18,199 nucleotides of DNA, from contig JAJECF010000087.1 of the NCBI GenBank assembly GCA_022822125.1, positions 1 to 18,199 of the forward strand, given 5' to 3'. The stretch comes from Alphaproteobacteria bacterium (GTDB lineage Bacteria > Pseudomonadota > Alphaproteobacteria > Bin95). The position numbers were made by a program, and so were the translations under genes. Under the pieces are notes generated by a model. It did no database searches and had not been told where the DNA came from. It saw only the letters and a list, made by a program, of their open reading frames with translations. The stretch's first letter is position 1, and every line of letters starts with the position of its first letter. Shown piece by piece: positions 1 through 6,532 of this stretch.

Positions 1-1
1 G

Positions 2-1582
2 AGCTACCGGCACTGGTCGCTCGCCGTCGAGGGAGCCGTCGCCACTCTCACGCTCAGGGTGGATGAAGACGGGGGTCTCCGTCCGGGCTACCGGCTCAAG
101 CAGAACTCCTACGATCTCGGCGTCGATATCGAGCTGAACGACGCCCTCAACCGGCTGCGCTTCGAGCACCCGCAAGTGCGCGCGGTCATCGTGACCAGCG
201 CGCTGGATCGCATGTTCTGCGCCGGGGCCAACATCTACATGCTCGGCCAGTCGAGCCATGCGGCGAAGGTCAATTTCTGCCGCTTCACCAACGAGACCCG
301 CAATTTCATGGAAGATGCGAGCCGGCGCTCCGGCATCGCCTTCATCGCCGCCTGCAACGGCACCGCGGCGGGCGGCGGCTACGAGCTGGCGCTCGCCTGC
401 GATGAGATCTGGCTGGTGGACGACCGGTCGAGCGCGGTCAGCCTGCCGGAAGTGCCGCTGCTGGGCGTGCTGCCGGGCACGGGCGGCCTGACGCGCATCA
501 CCGACAAGCGCCGCGTCCGCCGCGACCTCGCCGACGTGTTCTGCACCGACCCGGACGGCGCGCGCGGCCGCCGGGCGCTCGAATGGGGCCTGGTGGACCG
601 CACCGCGCCGCCGCCGCGCTTCGAGGCTGCGGTCAGGGCGCGGGCGGAGGAACTCGCCGCCCGGCCCGGCCTGCCCGCCGGCGAACCGGTGGCGCTGACG
701 CCGCTGGAACGGCATGTCGAAGCGGATGGCTACCGCTACCCGAACGTCCGGGTGCGGATCGACGATGCGCGCCGGCTCGCGGAAATAACGGTTTCCGGTC
801 CCGCCGCGCCGGTCGTGGTCGAACGCTCGGCCGGCTGGTGGCCGCTCGCCGCCGCGCGCGAGCTCGAAGACGCGGTGCTGATGCTGCGCACCAATCACGA
901 GCAGATCGGCGCCTGGGTGCTCCGGACCGAGGGCGACCCGGAGGCGCTGCTGGCGGTGGACGCGCTGCTGGCCGAAGGCGCCGAAACCGACCGTTTCCTT
1001 CGCGAGACCGTCGCCTGGTGGCGGCGCGCGCTCGCCCGGCTGGACGTGACCTCGCGCTCGCTGATCGCGCTCATCGAGCCCGGCTCCTGCTTCGCCGGCC
1101 CGCTCATGGAACTGGCGCTCGCTGCCGACCGCAGCTTCATGTTCCTCCCCCTCGACGAGCCGGAGACCGCGCCCCGGATCGCGCTCGGCGCGCTGAACCG
1201 GGGCGGCATCGAAACGGCGAACGGGCGCACGCGCCTCGACTGCCGCTTCTCGGGCGCGGTGCCGGAGTTCCAGGCCGAAAGTTTCGGGCCGGAAGAGGCG
1301 CTCGCCGCCGGGCTCGTGACCTTCGCGCCGGACGAGCTCGACTGGGACGACGAGGTGCGCATCGCGCTGGAGGAACGCGCGGCGCTCTCTCCGGACGCGC
1401 TGACCGGCATGGAAGCCAGCCTGCGCTTCGGCGGCGCAGAGACGCTCGCCACCAAGATCTTCGGCCGGCTCTCCGCCTGGCAGAACTGGATTTTCAGCCG
1501 CCCCAACGCCGTCGGCGAGGACGGGGCGCTCAAGCGTTTCGGCACCGGTGCGAGGCCGGGCTTCGACTGGAGGCGTGTGTGA
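2..1582 (+). CDS. boxC: Benzoyl-CoA-dihydrodiol lyase BoxC, 5' end outside the window
   Basis: BoxC cleaves the non-aromatic ring of the 2,3-epoxide/dihydrodiol of benzoyl-CoA hydrolytically, releasing formate, in the aerobic box pathway; it is a cytoplasmic crotonase-superfamily enzyme. The frame is open to the window edge: SYRHWSLAVEGAVATLTLRV precedes the GTG at 59, and this matches the BoxC N-terminal region, so the GTG is internal and the true start lies upstream. About 526 residues are visible; the family is roughly 550, so perhaps 25-30 are missing. Crotonase-fold signatures are clear: DRMFCAGANI, then AAGGGYELALACDEI and the stretch SLPEVPLLGVLPGTGGLTR. The C-terminal half is a second, degenerate crotonase-like region. 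Its TGA shares bases with the boxB ATG (TGATG at 1580-1584), implying translational coupling. Very confident of the family; the exact start cannot be given. Confidence 0.95.
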   Translation, partial: SYRHWSLAVEGAVATLTLRVDEDGGLRPGYRLKQNSYDLGVDIELNDALNRLRFEHPQVRAVIVTSALDRMFCAGANIYMLGQSSHAAKVNFCRFTNETRNFMEDASRRSGIAFIAACNGTAAGGGYELALACDEIWLVDDRSSAVSLPEVPLLGVLPGTGGLTRITDKRRVRRDLADVFCTDPDGARGRRALEWGLVDRTAPPPRFEAAVRARAEELAARPGLPAGEPVALTPLERHVEADGYRYPNVRVRIDDARRLAEITVSGPAAPVVVERSAGWWPLAAARELEDAVLMLRTNHEQIGAWVLRTEGDPEALLAVDALLAEGAETDRFLRETVAWWRRALARLDVTSRSLIALIEPGSCFAGPLMELALAADRSFMFLPLDEPETAPRIALGALNRGGIETANGRTRLDCRFSGAVPEFQAESFGPEEALAAGLVTFAPDELDWDDEVRIALEERAALSPDALTGMEASLRFGGAETLATKIFGRLSAWQNWIFSRPNAVGEDGALKRFGTGARPGFDWRRV

Positions 1583-3006
1583 TGGCCGTCGATTACCGGG
1601 GGCGCATCCCCAACAATATCGATCTCTCCGCCGACCGGCGCCTGCAGCGCGCGCTGGAGCACTGGCAGCCGCGCTTCCTGAACTGGTGGCGCGAATTGGG
1701 GCCCGAGGGCTTCCAGGCGGCGGATGTCTATCTGCGCACCGCCACGGCGGTCGATGCCAGGGGCTGGGCCAGCTTCGGCTATGTGCGGATGCCGGAATAC
1801 CGCTGGGGCATCTTCCTCGCCGAGCCTGAGCAGGACCGCACCATCGGCTTCGGCGACGAGATGGGCAAGCCCGTCTGGCCCGAGGTTCCGGGCGAGCACC
1901 GGGCCGCGCTCCGCCGGCTGATCGTGACGCAGGGCGACACCGAGCCCGCCTCCGTCGAGCAGCAGCGCCGCCTGGGCCACAGCTGCCCCTCGCTCTACGA
2001 CCTGCGCAACCTCTTCCAGGTCAATGTCGAGGAGGGCCGCCACCTCTGGGCGATGGTCTATCTGCTGCACGCCCATTTCGGCCGCGACGGGCGCGAGGAG
2101 GCGGAGGAATTGCTCTACCGCCACTCCGGCGACCCGGACAATCCGCGCATCCTGACCACCTTCAACGAGCCGATAGACGACTGGCTCTCCTTCTTCATGT
2201 TCACCTATTTCACCGACCGGGACGGCAAATACCAGCTGAAGTCCTTCGCCGAATCGGCCTTCGACCCGCTGGCGCGCACCTGCTCCTTCATGCTGACCGA
2301 GGAAGCCCACCACATGTTCGTCGGCGAGACCGGCATCGGGCGGATCGTCAGGCGCACGCTGGAGGTGATGCAGGCGCTCGGCACGGACGACCCCGACGCT
2401 GTGCGCGCCCAGGGCGCCATCGACCTGCCGACGCTCCAGCGCTACATCAATTTCTGGTTCTCCTCCTCGCTCGACCTGTTCGGCTCCGAGACCTCGTCCA
2501 ACGCAGCAACCTATTTCGCCGCAGGCCTGAAGGGCCGGCCCGACGAGGCGAGCTTCGAGGACCATGTGTGCCTCGATACCGCCGAGCGCATCGCGGTCCC
2601 CGGTGAAGCGGGCGGCGTCGCCGAGGAGGAGGTGCCGACCCGCAACGCAATGAACGAGATCACGCGCGGCCTCTATGTGAAGGACTGCGCCATCGGCATG
2701 ACCCGCTGGAACCGGACGATCAAGCGCGCGGGCTTCGACGCCGAACTGTTCCTGCCGTCCACGCGCTTCCGCCGCACCATCGGCCGCTGGGCCGGGGCCT
2801 CCGTCGCCCCCGACGGGACGCCGATGGCGGACGACCTCTACCGCAAGCGCCTGCCGGGCTGGCTGCCGACGGAAGAGGACAAGGCCTATATCCGCTCTCT
2901 GATGCATGCCGTCACCGAGCCCGGCAAGATGGCGGGCTGGATCGCCCCGCCCGCGCGCGGCATCGACGGCAAGCCGGTCGATTACGACTATGTGAAGCTG
3001 CATTGA
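1582..3006 (+). CDS. boxB: Benzoyl-CoA 2,3-epoxidase, diiron oxygenase subunit BoxB
   Basis: BoxB uses O2 and a diiron centre to epoxidise benzoyl-CoA, with electrons from the reductase BoxA. The 474-residue product (MAVDYRGRIPNNIDLS...) has the normal BoxB length. The open frame runs far upstream, but ATG 1582 overlaps the boxC stop and gives the family N-terminus. Candidate iron ligands are visible as Glu121 (GDTEPAS), Glu151 and His154 (EEGRHLW), Asp212 (TDRDGKY), and Glu241 and His244 (TEEAHHMF). From memory these are one residue offset from the ligands of the Azoarcus enzyme (120, 150, 153, 211, 240, 243), so the site looks intact. It is followed with no gap by a flavin reductase gene. 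boxA is not in the window and may lie upstream or elsewhere. Confidence 0.96.
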   Translation: MAVDYRGRIPNNIDLSADRRLQRALEHWQPRFLNWWRELGPEGFQAADVYLRTATAVDARGWASFGYVRMPEYRWGIFLAEPEQDRTIGFGDEMGKPVWPEVPGEHRAALRRLIVTQGDTEPASVEQQRRLGHSCPSLYDLRNLFQVNVEEGRHLWAMVYLLHAHFGRDGREEAEELLYRHSGDPDNPRILTTFNEPIDDWLSFFMFTYFTDRDGKYQLKSFAESAFDPLARTCSFMLTEEAHHMFVGETGIGRIVRRTLEVMQALGTDDPDAVRAQGAIDLPTLQRYINFWFSSSLDLFGSETSSNAATYFAAGLKGRPDEASFEDHVCLDTAERIAVPGEAGGVAEEEVPTRNAMNEITRGLYVKDCAIGMTRWNRTIKRAGFDAELFLPSTRFRRTIGRWAGASVAPDGTPMADDLYRKRLPGWLPTEEDKAYIRSLMHAVTEPGKMAGWIAPPARGIDGKPVDYDYVKLH

Positions 3007-3980
3007 CGGCGCGCTTCGCCATCGCCGGGTCCGGCCCGGCGGGCTGCTACCTGGCGGACGCGCTCGCGCGGGCCGCGCCCGGCGCCGTCATCGACGTGTT
3101 CGAGCGGCTGGACGAGCCTTTCGGCCTGGTGCGCTTCGGCGTGGCCCCGGACCATGAGGCGACGCGCGCCATTTCCCGCGTGCTGCGCCGCCCCTTCGAC
3201 AAGGGCGCGGCGCGGCTCCATCTCGGCGTCGAGGTCGGCCGCGACATAAGCCTTGCGTCCCTCCGCCGCGACTATGACGCGGTGGCGCTCGCGACCGGCG
3301 CGCCGGTGGACCGCAGGCTGAGCGTGCCCGGCGAAGAACTGGCCGAGCCTTCCGGGCGCTTCATCCGCTGGATCAATGGCCATCCCGAAGCCGCCCCGCC
3401 GGCCCGTCTCGCCGGCGCCAGGCGCGCGGTCGTCATCGGCGCCGGCAATGTCGCGCTGGACGCCGTCCGCCTGCTGGCGAAACACCGGCAAATCGGCTGC
3501 CTGAACCCGCTGGCGCTGGAGCGCATCGACCTGCTGGTCCGAGGCGGCCCGGAAGACGTGCGGTTCACGCCGTCCGAACTCGTCGAAATCGGCGAACTCG
3601 CGACGGCATGGCCCCGACTGGACGCTTTCGACGAAGCGAGCGGCGAAGCAGCGGTCATCCTGAAAGGTTTCGCAGCCCGCCCGCCGGGGCTCGGCATTCC
3701 GATCCGCTTCCATTTCCGCACAAGCGCAACGGCCTTCCTCGGCTCCGGGGGGCTGGAAGCGGTCGAAACGAACCGCGGCGCGCTACCGGCCGACCTTGCC
3801 GTCACCTGCATCGGCTACGAAAAGGCCCCCGTGGACGGCGTCCGGCCGACAGGCCCGGAAATCGAACCCGGCCTCTACGCCGTCGGCTGGGCCGCCCGCG
3901 GCCCCACCGGCACGATACCGACCAACCGCACGGAGGCCCGCGCCCTTGCACAGCGGATGGTCGCCGGCCTCAAGCGGTAA
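3003..3980 (+). CDS. Compact FAD/NADP oxidoreductase of the adrenodoxin-reductase (FprA) family
   Basis: This 325-residue protein resembles ferredoxin-NADP reductases of the adrenodoxin reductase/FprA type. The FAD dinucleotide motif GSGPAG is at residues 9-14, followed by VFERLDEPFGLVRFGVAPDH. The NADP-binding motif GAGNVALD is at 146-153, and the C-terminal FAD motif YAVGWAARGPTGTIPTN is at 292-308. Typical members have about 450 residues; here the loops between motifs are shortened but no block is lost. The start is TTG 3003, overlapping the boxB TGA; no ATG lies nearby and the Rossmann strand begins at once, so this start is well supported. Position in the box operon suggests it supplies electrons to the epoxidase system, directly or through a ferredoxin. 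It lacks the two [4Fe-4S] clusters of BoxA, so it is not BoxA. The role is inferred from context. Confidence 0.85.
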   Translation: MTARFAIAGSGPAGCYLADALARAAPGAVIDVFERLDEPFGLVRFGVAPDHEATRAISRVLRRPFDKGAARLHLGVEVGRDISLASLRRDYDAVALATGAPVDRRLSVPGEELAEPSGRFIRWINGHPEAAPPARLAGARRAVVIGAGNVALDAVRLLAKHRQIGCLNPLALERIDLLVRGGPEDVRFTPSELVEIGELATAWPRLDAFDEASGEAAVILKGFAARPPGLGIPIRFHFRTSATAFLGSGGLEAVETNRGALPADLAVTCIGYEKAPVDGVRPTGPEIEPGLYAVGWAARGPTGTIPTNRTEARALAQRMVAGLKR

Positions 3981-4025
3981 GCTCTCATGGACGGCCTGCG
4001 AAAGCTGCTCCCTCGCTTGCGGACC

Positions 4026-4053
4026 TTGCGGTTTCCCCGATTGTTCGCATAAT
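4026..4053 (+). promoter_or_regulatory. Candidate sigma-70 promoter before the small coiled-coil gene
   Basis: TTGCGG at 4026-4031 and CATAAT at 4048-4053 are separated by 16 bases, the latter one base off the TATAAT consensus. Transcription would begin near 4060, about 28 bases before the ATG at 4088. A short inverted repeat overlaps the -10 box. Seen by eye only. Confidence 0.4.
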
Positions 4054-4057
4054 CGGG
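4036..4057. repeat. 7-bp inverted repeat (CCCGATT / AATCGGG) with 8-base loop
   Basis: The arms are 4036-4042 and 4051-4057, perfect, in the 107-base gap after the flavoprotein gene. It could be the 3' hairpin of the box transcript or an operator over the candidate -10 box. There is no T-run, so it is not a classical intrinsic terminator. Confidence 0.4.
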
Positions 4058-4087
4058 TTGCGTATTCTCCAAACGCCGGGAGGGTGC

Positions 4088-4471
4088 ATGACCGACACGC
4101 CGGGGCTGATACGGACCCTTGAGGACAGCGGCCTCGAGCGGCGGGCGGCGGACGCCATCGCGTCCGCGCTGGAGGAGCAGCGCCGCCGGTCGTCCGGCGG
4201 GGTCCCGCCCTGGGCGTTGATCCTGGCGGCCGGGCTTGTGGCCGGCGCAATCGGCTTCCTCGCGACCATCGCCGTCGAAAACCGCGAAGGCCTGGCCCGG
4301 GCGGAACAGACGCAGCGGGAACTCGTGCGGCGGGTCGGCCTCCTCGAAGAGGGGCAGCAGGAAATCCTGCAGCGGGTTGCAGCCCTCGAAGAAGGGCAAC
4401 GGGAGGTCCTGCGGCGGGTCGGGGCCATCGAAGAGGGGCAGCGCGAGATCCTGCGCCTGCTTCGCCGGTAA
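4088..4471 (+). CDS. Small single-pass membrane protein with C-terminal repeated coiled coil
   Basis: A 127-residue protein of unrecognised function. ATG 4088 is preceded by GGGAGGG with good spacing, so this start is preferred over the long upstream open frame. Residues 1-35 are a soluble alpha-helical region (GLIRTLEDSGLERRAADAIASALEEQ). One hydrophobic helix spans about 41-63 (PWALILAAGLVAGAIGFLAT). Residues 82-123 are three consecutive 14-residue repeats of the form RVxxLEEGQREILR, two heptads each, strongly predicting a coiled coil. The N-terminal part recalls the DUF1640/CCDC90-like helical family, but I am not sure. It has its own candidate promoter and stands apart from the box genes. 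It may oligomerise at the inner membrane; no function can be assigned. Confidence 0.75.
   Translation: MTDTPGLIRTLEDSGLERRAADAIASALEEQRRRSSGGVPPWALILAAGLVAGAIGFLATIAVENREGLARAEQTQRELVRRVGLLEEGQQEILQRVAALEEGQREVLRRVGAIEEGQREILRLLRR
4331..4456 (+). repeat. Three tandem 42-bp in-frame repeats encoding 14-residue coiled-coil units
   Basis: Units start at 4331, 4373 and 4415 and encode RVGLLEEGQQEILQ, RVAALEEGQREVLR and RVGAIEEGQREILR. The nucleotide units are similar but diverged, so the duplication is old or selected at the protein level. Confidence 0.8.
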
Positions 4472-4560
4472 CAGCGCGGGAGGCGGGCAGGGGAACGCCT
4501 GCCCCGGACTGCGATCCCGAGGCCGGGTATAGCGAGAAGAGGGGCGGGACGCCGGGCGCC

Positions 4561-4594
4561 GGTTCGACCGGATTCTTCAAAACCCGGTCGAATC
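4561..4594. terminator. Inverted repeat between convergent genes, possible bidirectional terminator
   Basis: TTCGACCGG at 4563-4571 pairs perfectly with CCGGTCGAA at 4584-4592, extendable by a G-T and a G-C pair, around a 12-base loop. It lies between the 3' end of the plus-strand coiled-coil gene and the 3' end of the minus-strand selenoprotein gene. There is no clear T-run on either side. A smaller GGGCAGG / CCTGCCC hairpin lies about 80 bases before it. Confidence 0.45.
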
Positions 4595-4604
4595 CAAGCC
4601 CACT

Positions 4605-5126
4605 TCAGGCAGTAAGCCGGCCTACGATCTCTTCGACCGCTGCATCCGCCAGCGCCTGGATTTCGGCGTCGGTGCGGTCCTGGATCGGATGGGGCACGAA
4701 GATCATGGGCGGCTCGTAGCCGAGCGCCGCCGACTGCGCCCGCCACGCCTCCACGAACTCCGTGGTCGCCACGCCCACGCCGGGGACGCCGCGCGCTTCG
4801 AGGTCTGCGATATCATGCGTACAGCACGATGTGCAGGAGCCTCAGTCGGCCAGCCCTTCGACGACGAGGGCGGCCTCCGACGCGATCTGCTGCTTGACGG
4901 CGATCGGCGCCGTGCGGGCGAAGGTCGGCTTCATGTAGCGCTTCACTTCGATGCCCCGCTCGTCCAGGCGCATATGCAGGCGGTCCAGGAAGACGTCGCC
5001 GCGCGCCTTGGAAATGTCGAGCAGGGCCACGGTCCTGCCGTCCAGCGAGTCCGGCCGGGCGAGCGGCTCGCGCCGCGCCGGCTCGGCTTCGCCGGTCGGA
5101 TCGACCAGCACCGGGGTGTTCCTCAT
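4605..5126 (-). CDS. UGSC-family selenoprotein (in-frame UGA read as selenocysteine)
   Basis: The frame starts at ATG 5126, meets TGA at 4844-4842, and continues open for 78 more codons to TGA 4607-4605. Reading the first TGA as selenocysteine gives 173 residues with Sec95-Gly-Ser-Cys98, then T-S-C-C-T-H, the motif that names the UGSC (seleno)protein family. Around it are the conserved-looking segments KPTFARTAPIAVKQQIASEA before the Sec and DIADLEARGVPGVGVATTEF and PPMIFVPHPIQDRT after it. A stem-loop with bacterial SECIS geometry follows the UGA, and a perfect AAGGAGGT lies before the start. The start overlaps the stop of a thioredoxin-fold gene (ATGA). Extra cysteines at 101 and 102 suggest selenol/thiol redox chemistry. 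The family is known but, as far as I know, its reaction is not. A nonsense-mutated pseudogene is the alternative, much less likely. Confidence 0.9.
4812..4830 (-). promoter_or_regulatory. Bacterial SECIS-like hairpin downstream of the UGA
   Basis: In the minus-strand RNA, AUCGUGC and GCAUGAU form a 7-bp stem (one G-U pair) closing a five-base loop UGUAC. The loop G is its second base, and 19 bases separate it from the UGA. Known bacterial SECIS elements have a G in the first two loop positions at roughly this distance and bind SelB. The helix can extend with CUGC/GCAG and GAGG/CCUC across small internal loops down to the UGA itself. Confidence 0.75.
4842..4844 (-). other. Selenocysteine codon (UGA), residue 95
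   Basis: The minus-strand codons are GCC GAC TGA GGC TCC TGC, giving A-D-U-G-S-C. A U-x-x-C arrangement is typical of selenoprotein active sites that form selenenylsulfide bonds. Confidence 0.88.
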
Positions 5127-6487
5127 GGTCCTACCTCCTTCGTCACGGGAATGCTGCCGACCGGGCCTGTGGCGGCCCAGCCGGGAAGAATGGCGGAGAA
5201 CATGCCCGCGCCGCCGCCCGCACGGACGATCAGCAGACCGCCCTCGCGCAGTTTGGGCGTGCCATGGCCGGGTTCGTCGAGTGCTGTGCGGAGCGCTGCC
5301 TCCAGATCCTCGCGCGACCAGCCGCCATCCCGGAAGACGCGGTCATGCTCCGGCGATACGACGACCACGGCGTCGATATTGCGCCGGTTCCGGTTCTCCA
5401 GCCCGCGGAACACGTCTGCGAAAGTTTCCACGAGCGCCTCGGGCGCGCGCGAATCCTGGTCCACCACGCCCATCACGCCATAGCCGGCAAAGAGCGTGAC
5501 AGCCGAGGACCCCTTGCCCGCGCCCCGGCTCTCGGAGAGCGGCGGCCAGGCGGAGCCCTCCTCGTCCTCGGCGAAGCAGAAAGTGTATTTGCCGGGATTG
5601 CCGAGCGCCGCGCGGTCCACGCCCTGCGGCTTGCCGCCGCCGACATTGCGCACAACGAGCTGGAGCGCGCGGCCGATAGTGGCGTTGGCGCGGTTGCCCT
5701 GGCCGAGCGCATTGCCCTTCGCATTCATGCCGATGGCGCGGCGCACCGGGCCGTTCACGATGACGATCGGGCCGATGTAATAGGTCGTCGCGAGCACGCC
5801 ATGCAGGCAGAAGGCGTCCTCCAGCGCCGCCTCGACCGCGGCCAGCACGACGGGCAGGTATTCCGGCTTGCAGCCGGCCATGACGGCGTTGACCGCGACC
5901 TTCTCCACGGTGCAGGGCTGCAAGTTGGGCGGCATGAGGCCCAGCACCTCGCCCGGATCGCGCGCCGTGCCGTCCAGCATCGTCAGCACCCGCGCCTCGG
6001 TCGGCGGCACCACCGGCAGGCCGTCCGACCAGCCGCGGTCCCAGGCGGCCTCGACCTCGTCTTCCAGCGGCGCGAGCGGCACCCTGCGGGATTTGAGCCG
6101 CGCCGAGCCGAAACGCGCGGCAAGCGCCTCCGGCATGCCCGGCTCGACATTCTTCGCCCCGCAGCCGGGCCGGAAGGGGGGCAGGCCCGCGCCGAGCCCG
6201 TCGATGCCGGTCAACCGCTCCCATTCGGCGCGGTCCCAGCCCCAGGTCCGCCCGACCTCCTCGCCGCCCTCGCGCCGGATCAGGGTCGGCACGATCTCGA
6301 TGCGGAGCCGGAAGGACCGCTCAAGCTCCTCGTCGAGCGCGCCGGACACGCTTTCCGGAAAGGCGGGATCGTCCTGCGTCCACACATCGAGCGCGATCCC
6401 GGAGGCCGCAAGTTCGGCATAGACCGGCTCCAGCAGGGTGCAGGTCGGGCAGTCGCGCTTCACGATGAGCGTCAATTGCTTCGTCAT
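5123..6487 (-). CDS. Thioredoxin-fold domain fused to a large uncharacterised domain; partner of the UGSC selenoprotein
   Basis: A 454-residue protein. Residues 1-95 look like a thioredoxin/glutaredoxin fold: beta strand LTLIVKRD, redox motif C13-P-T-C16, and the cis-proline loop EIVPTLIRR (VPT at 66-68). After a linker, residues 145-450 form one large domain with conserved-looking blocks GWSDGLPVVPPTEARV, EKVAVNAVMAGCKPEYLPVV, YIGPIVIVNGPVRR, GNRANATIGRALQLVVRNVG and GKYTFCFAEDEE, with Cys192, Cys206 and Cys227 as possible redox or metal residues. I recognise this domain as a recurrent hypothetical protein without known function. Its TGA overlaps the selenoprotein ATG (ATGA), so the two are surely co-translated and probably interact, the thioredoxin domain perhaps recycling the selenol. 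No signal peptide is seen, so cytoplasmic. No strong ribosome site precedes ATG 6487; the pckA stop is 45 bases upstream on the same strand, so read-through from pckA is possible. Confidence 0.85.
   Translation of the reverse strand: MTKQLTLIVKRDCPTCTLLEPVYAELAASGIALDVWTQDDPAFPESVSGALDEELERSFRLRIEIVPTLIRREGGEEVGRTWGWDRAEWERLTGIDGLGAGLPPFRPGCGAKNVEPGMPEALAARFGSARLKSRRVPLAPLEDEVEAAWDRGWSDGLPVVPPTEARVLTMLDGTARDPGEVLGLMPPNLQPCTVEKVAVNAVMAGCKPEYLPVVLAAVEAALEDAFCLHGVLATTYYIGPIVIVNGPVRRAIGMNAKGNALGQGNRANATIGRALQLVVRNVGGGKPQGVDRAALGNPGKYTFCFAEDEEGSAWPPLSESRGAGKGSSAVTLFAGYGVMGVVDQDSRAPEALVETFADVFRGLENRNRRNIDAVVVVSPEHDRVFRDGGWSREDLEAALRTALDEPGHGTPKLREGGLLIVRAGGGAGMFSAILPGWAATGPVGSIPVTKEVGP
5133..5140 (-). 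promoter_or_regulatory. Perfect Shine-Dalgarno sequence for the selenoprotein gene
   Basis: AAGGAGGT on the minus strand lies inside the last codons of the upstream gene and ends 6 bases before the ATG. It is the best ribosome site seen in the window, fixes the start, and argues that the UGA-containing frame is really translated. Confidence 0.85.
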
Positions 6488-6532
6488 GGCGCCGCCACGC
6501 TACCGCATCCCTCCGCGCCTGTCTTGCAGGAA

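Noticed and set aside
59..1582. GTG at 59 as the start of boxC
   Set aside because: Recognisable BoxC sequence (YRHW...VATLTLRVDEDGG) continues upstream to the window edge in the same frame.
895..3003. Minus-strand open frame of 702 codons opposite boxC/boxB
   Set aside because: Its translation is rich in Arg, Gly and Ala and has no recognisable domain; it mirrors the codon pattern of two clear genes. Long antisense frames are common at this GC content.
3003..3980. Calling this gene boxA
   Set aside because: BoxA has ferredoxin-type cysteine clusters; this protein has none and matches adrenodoxin-reductase/FprA motifs.
4563..4592. Strong intrinsic terminator
   Set aside because: The stem is good but no T-run follows on either strand, so it is listed only as a possible bidirectional terminator.
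4842..5126. A complete 94-residue protein ending at the TGA at 4842-4844
   Set aside because: The frame continues with conserved-looking sequence for 78 codons, the codon sits in a UGSC motif and a SECIS-like hairpin follows. The short product is treated as a calling artefact.
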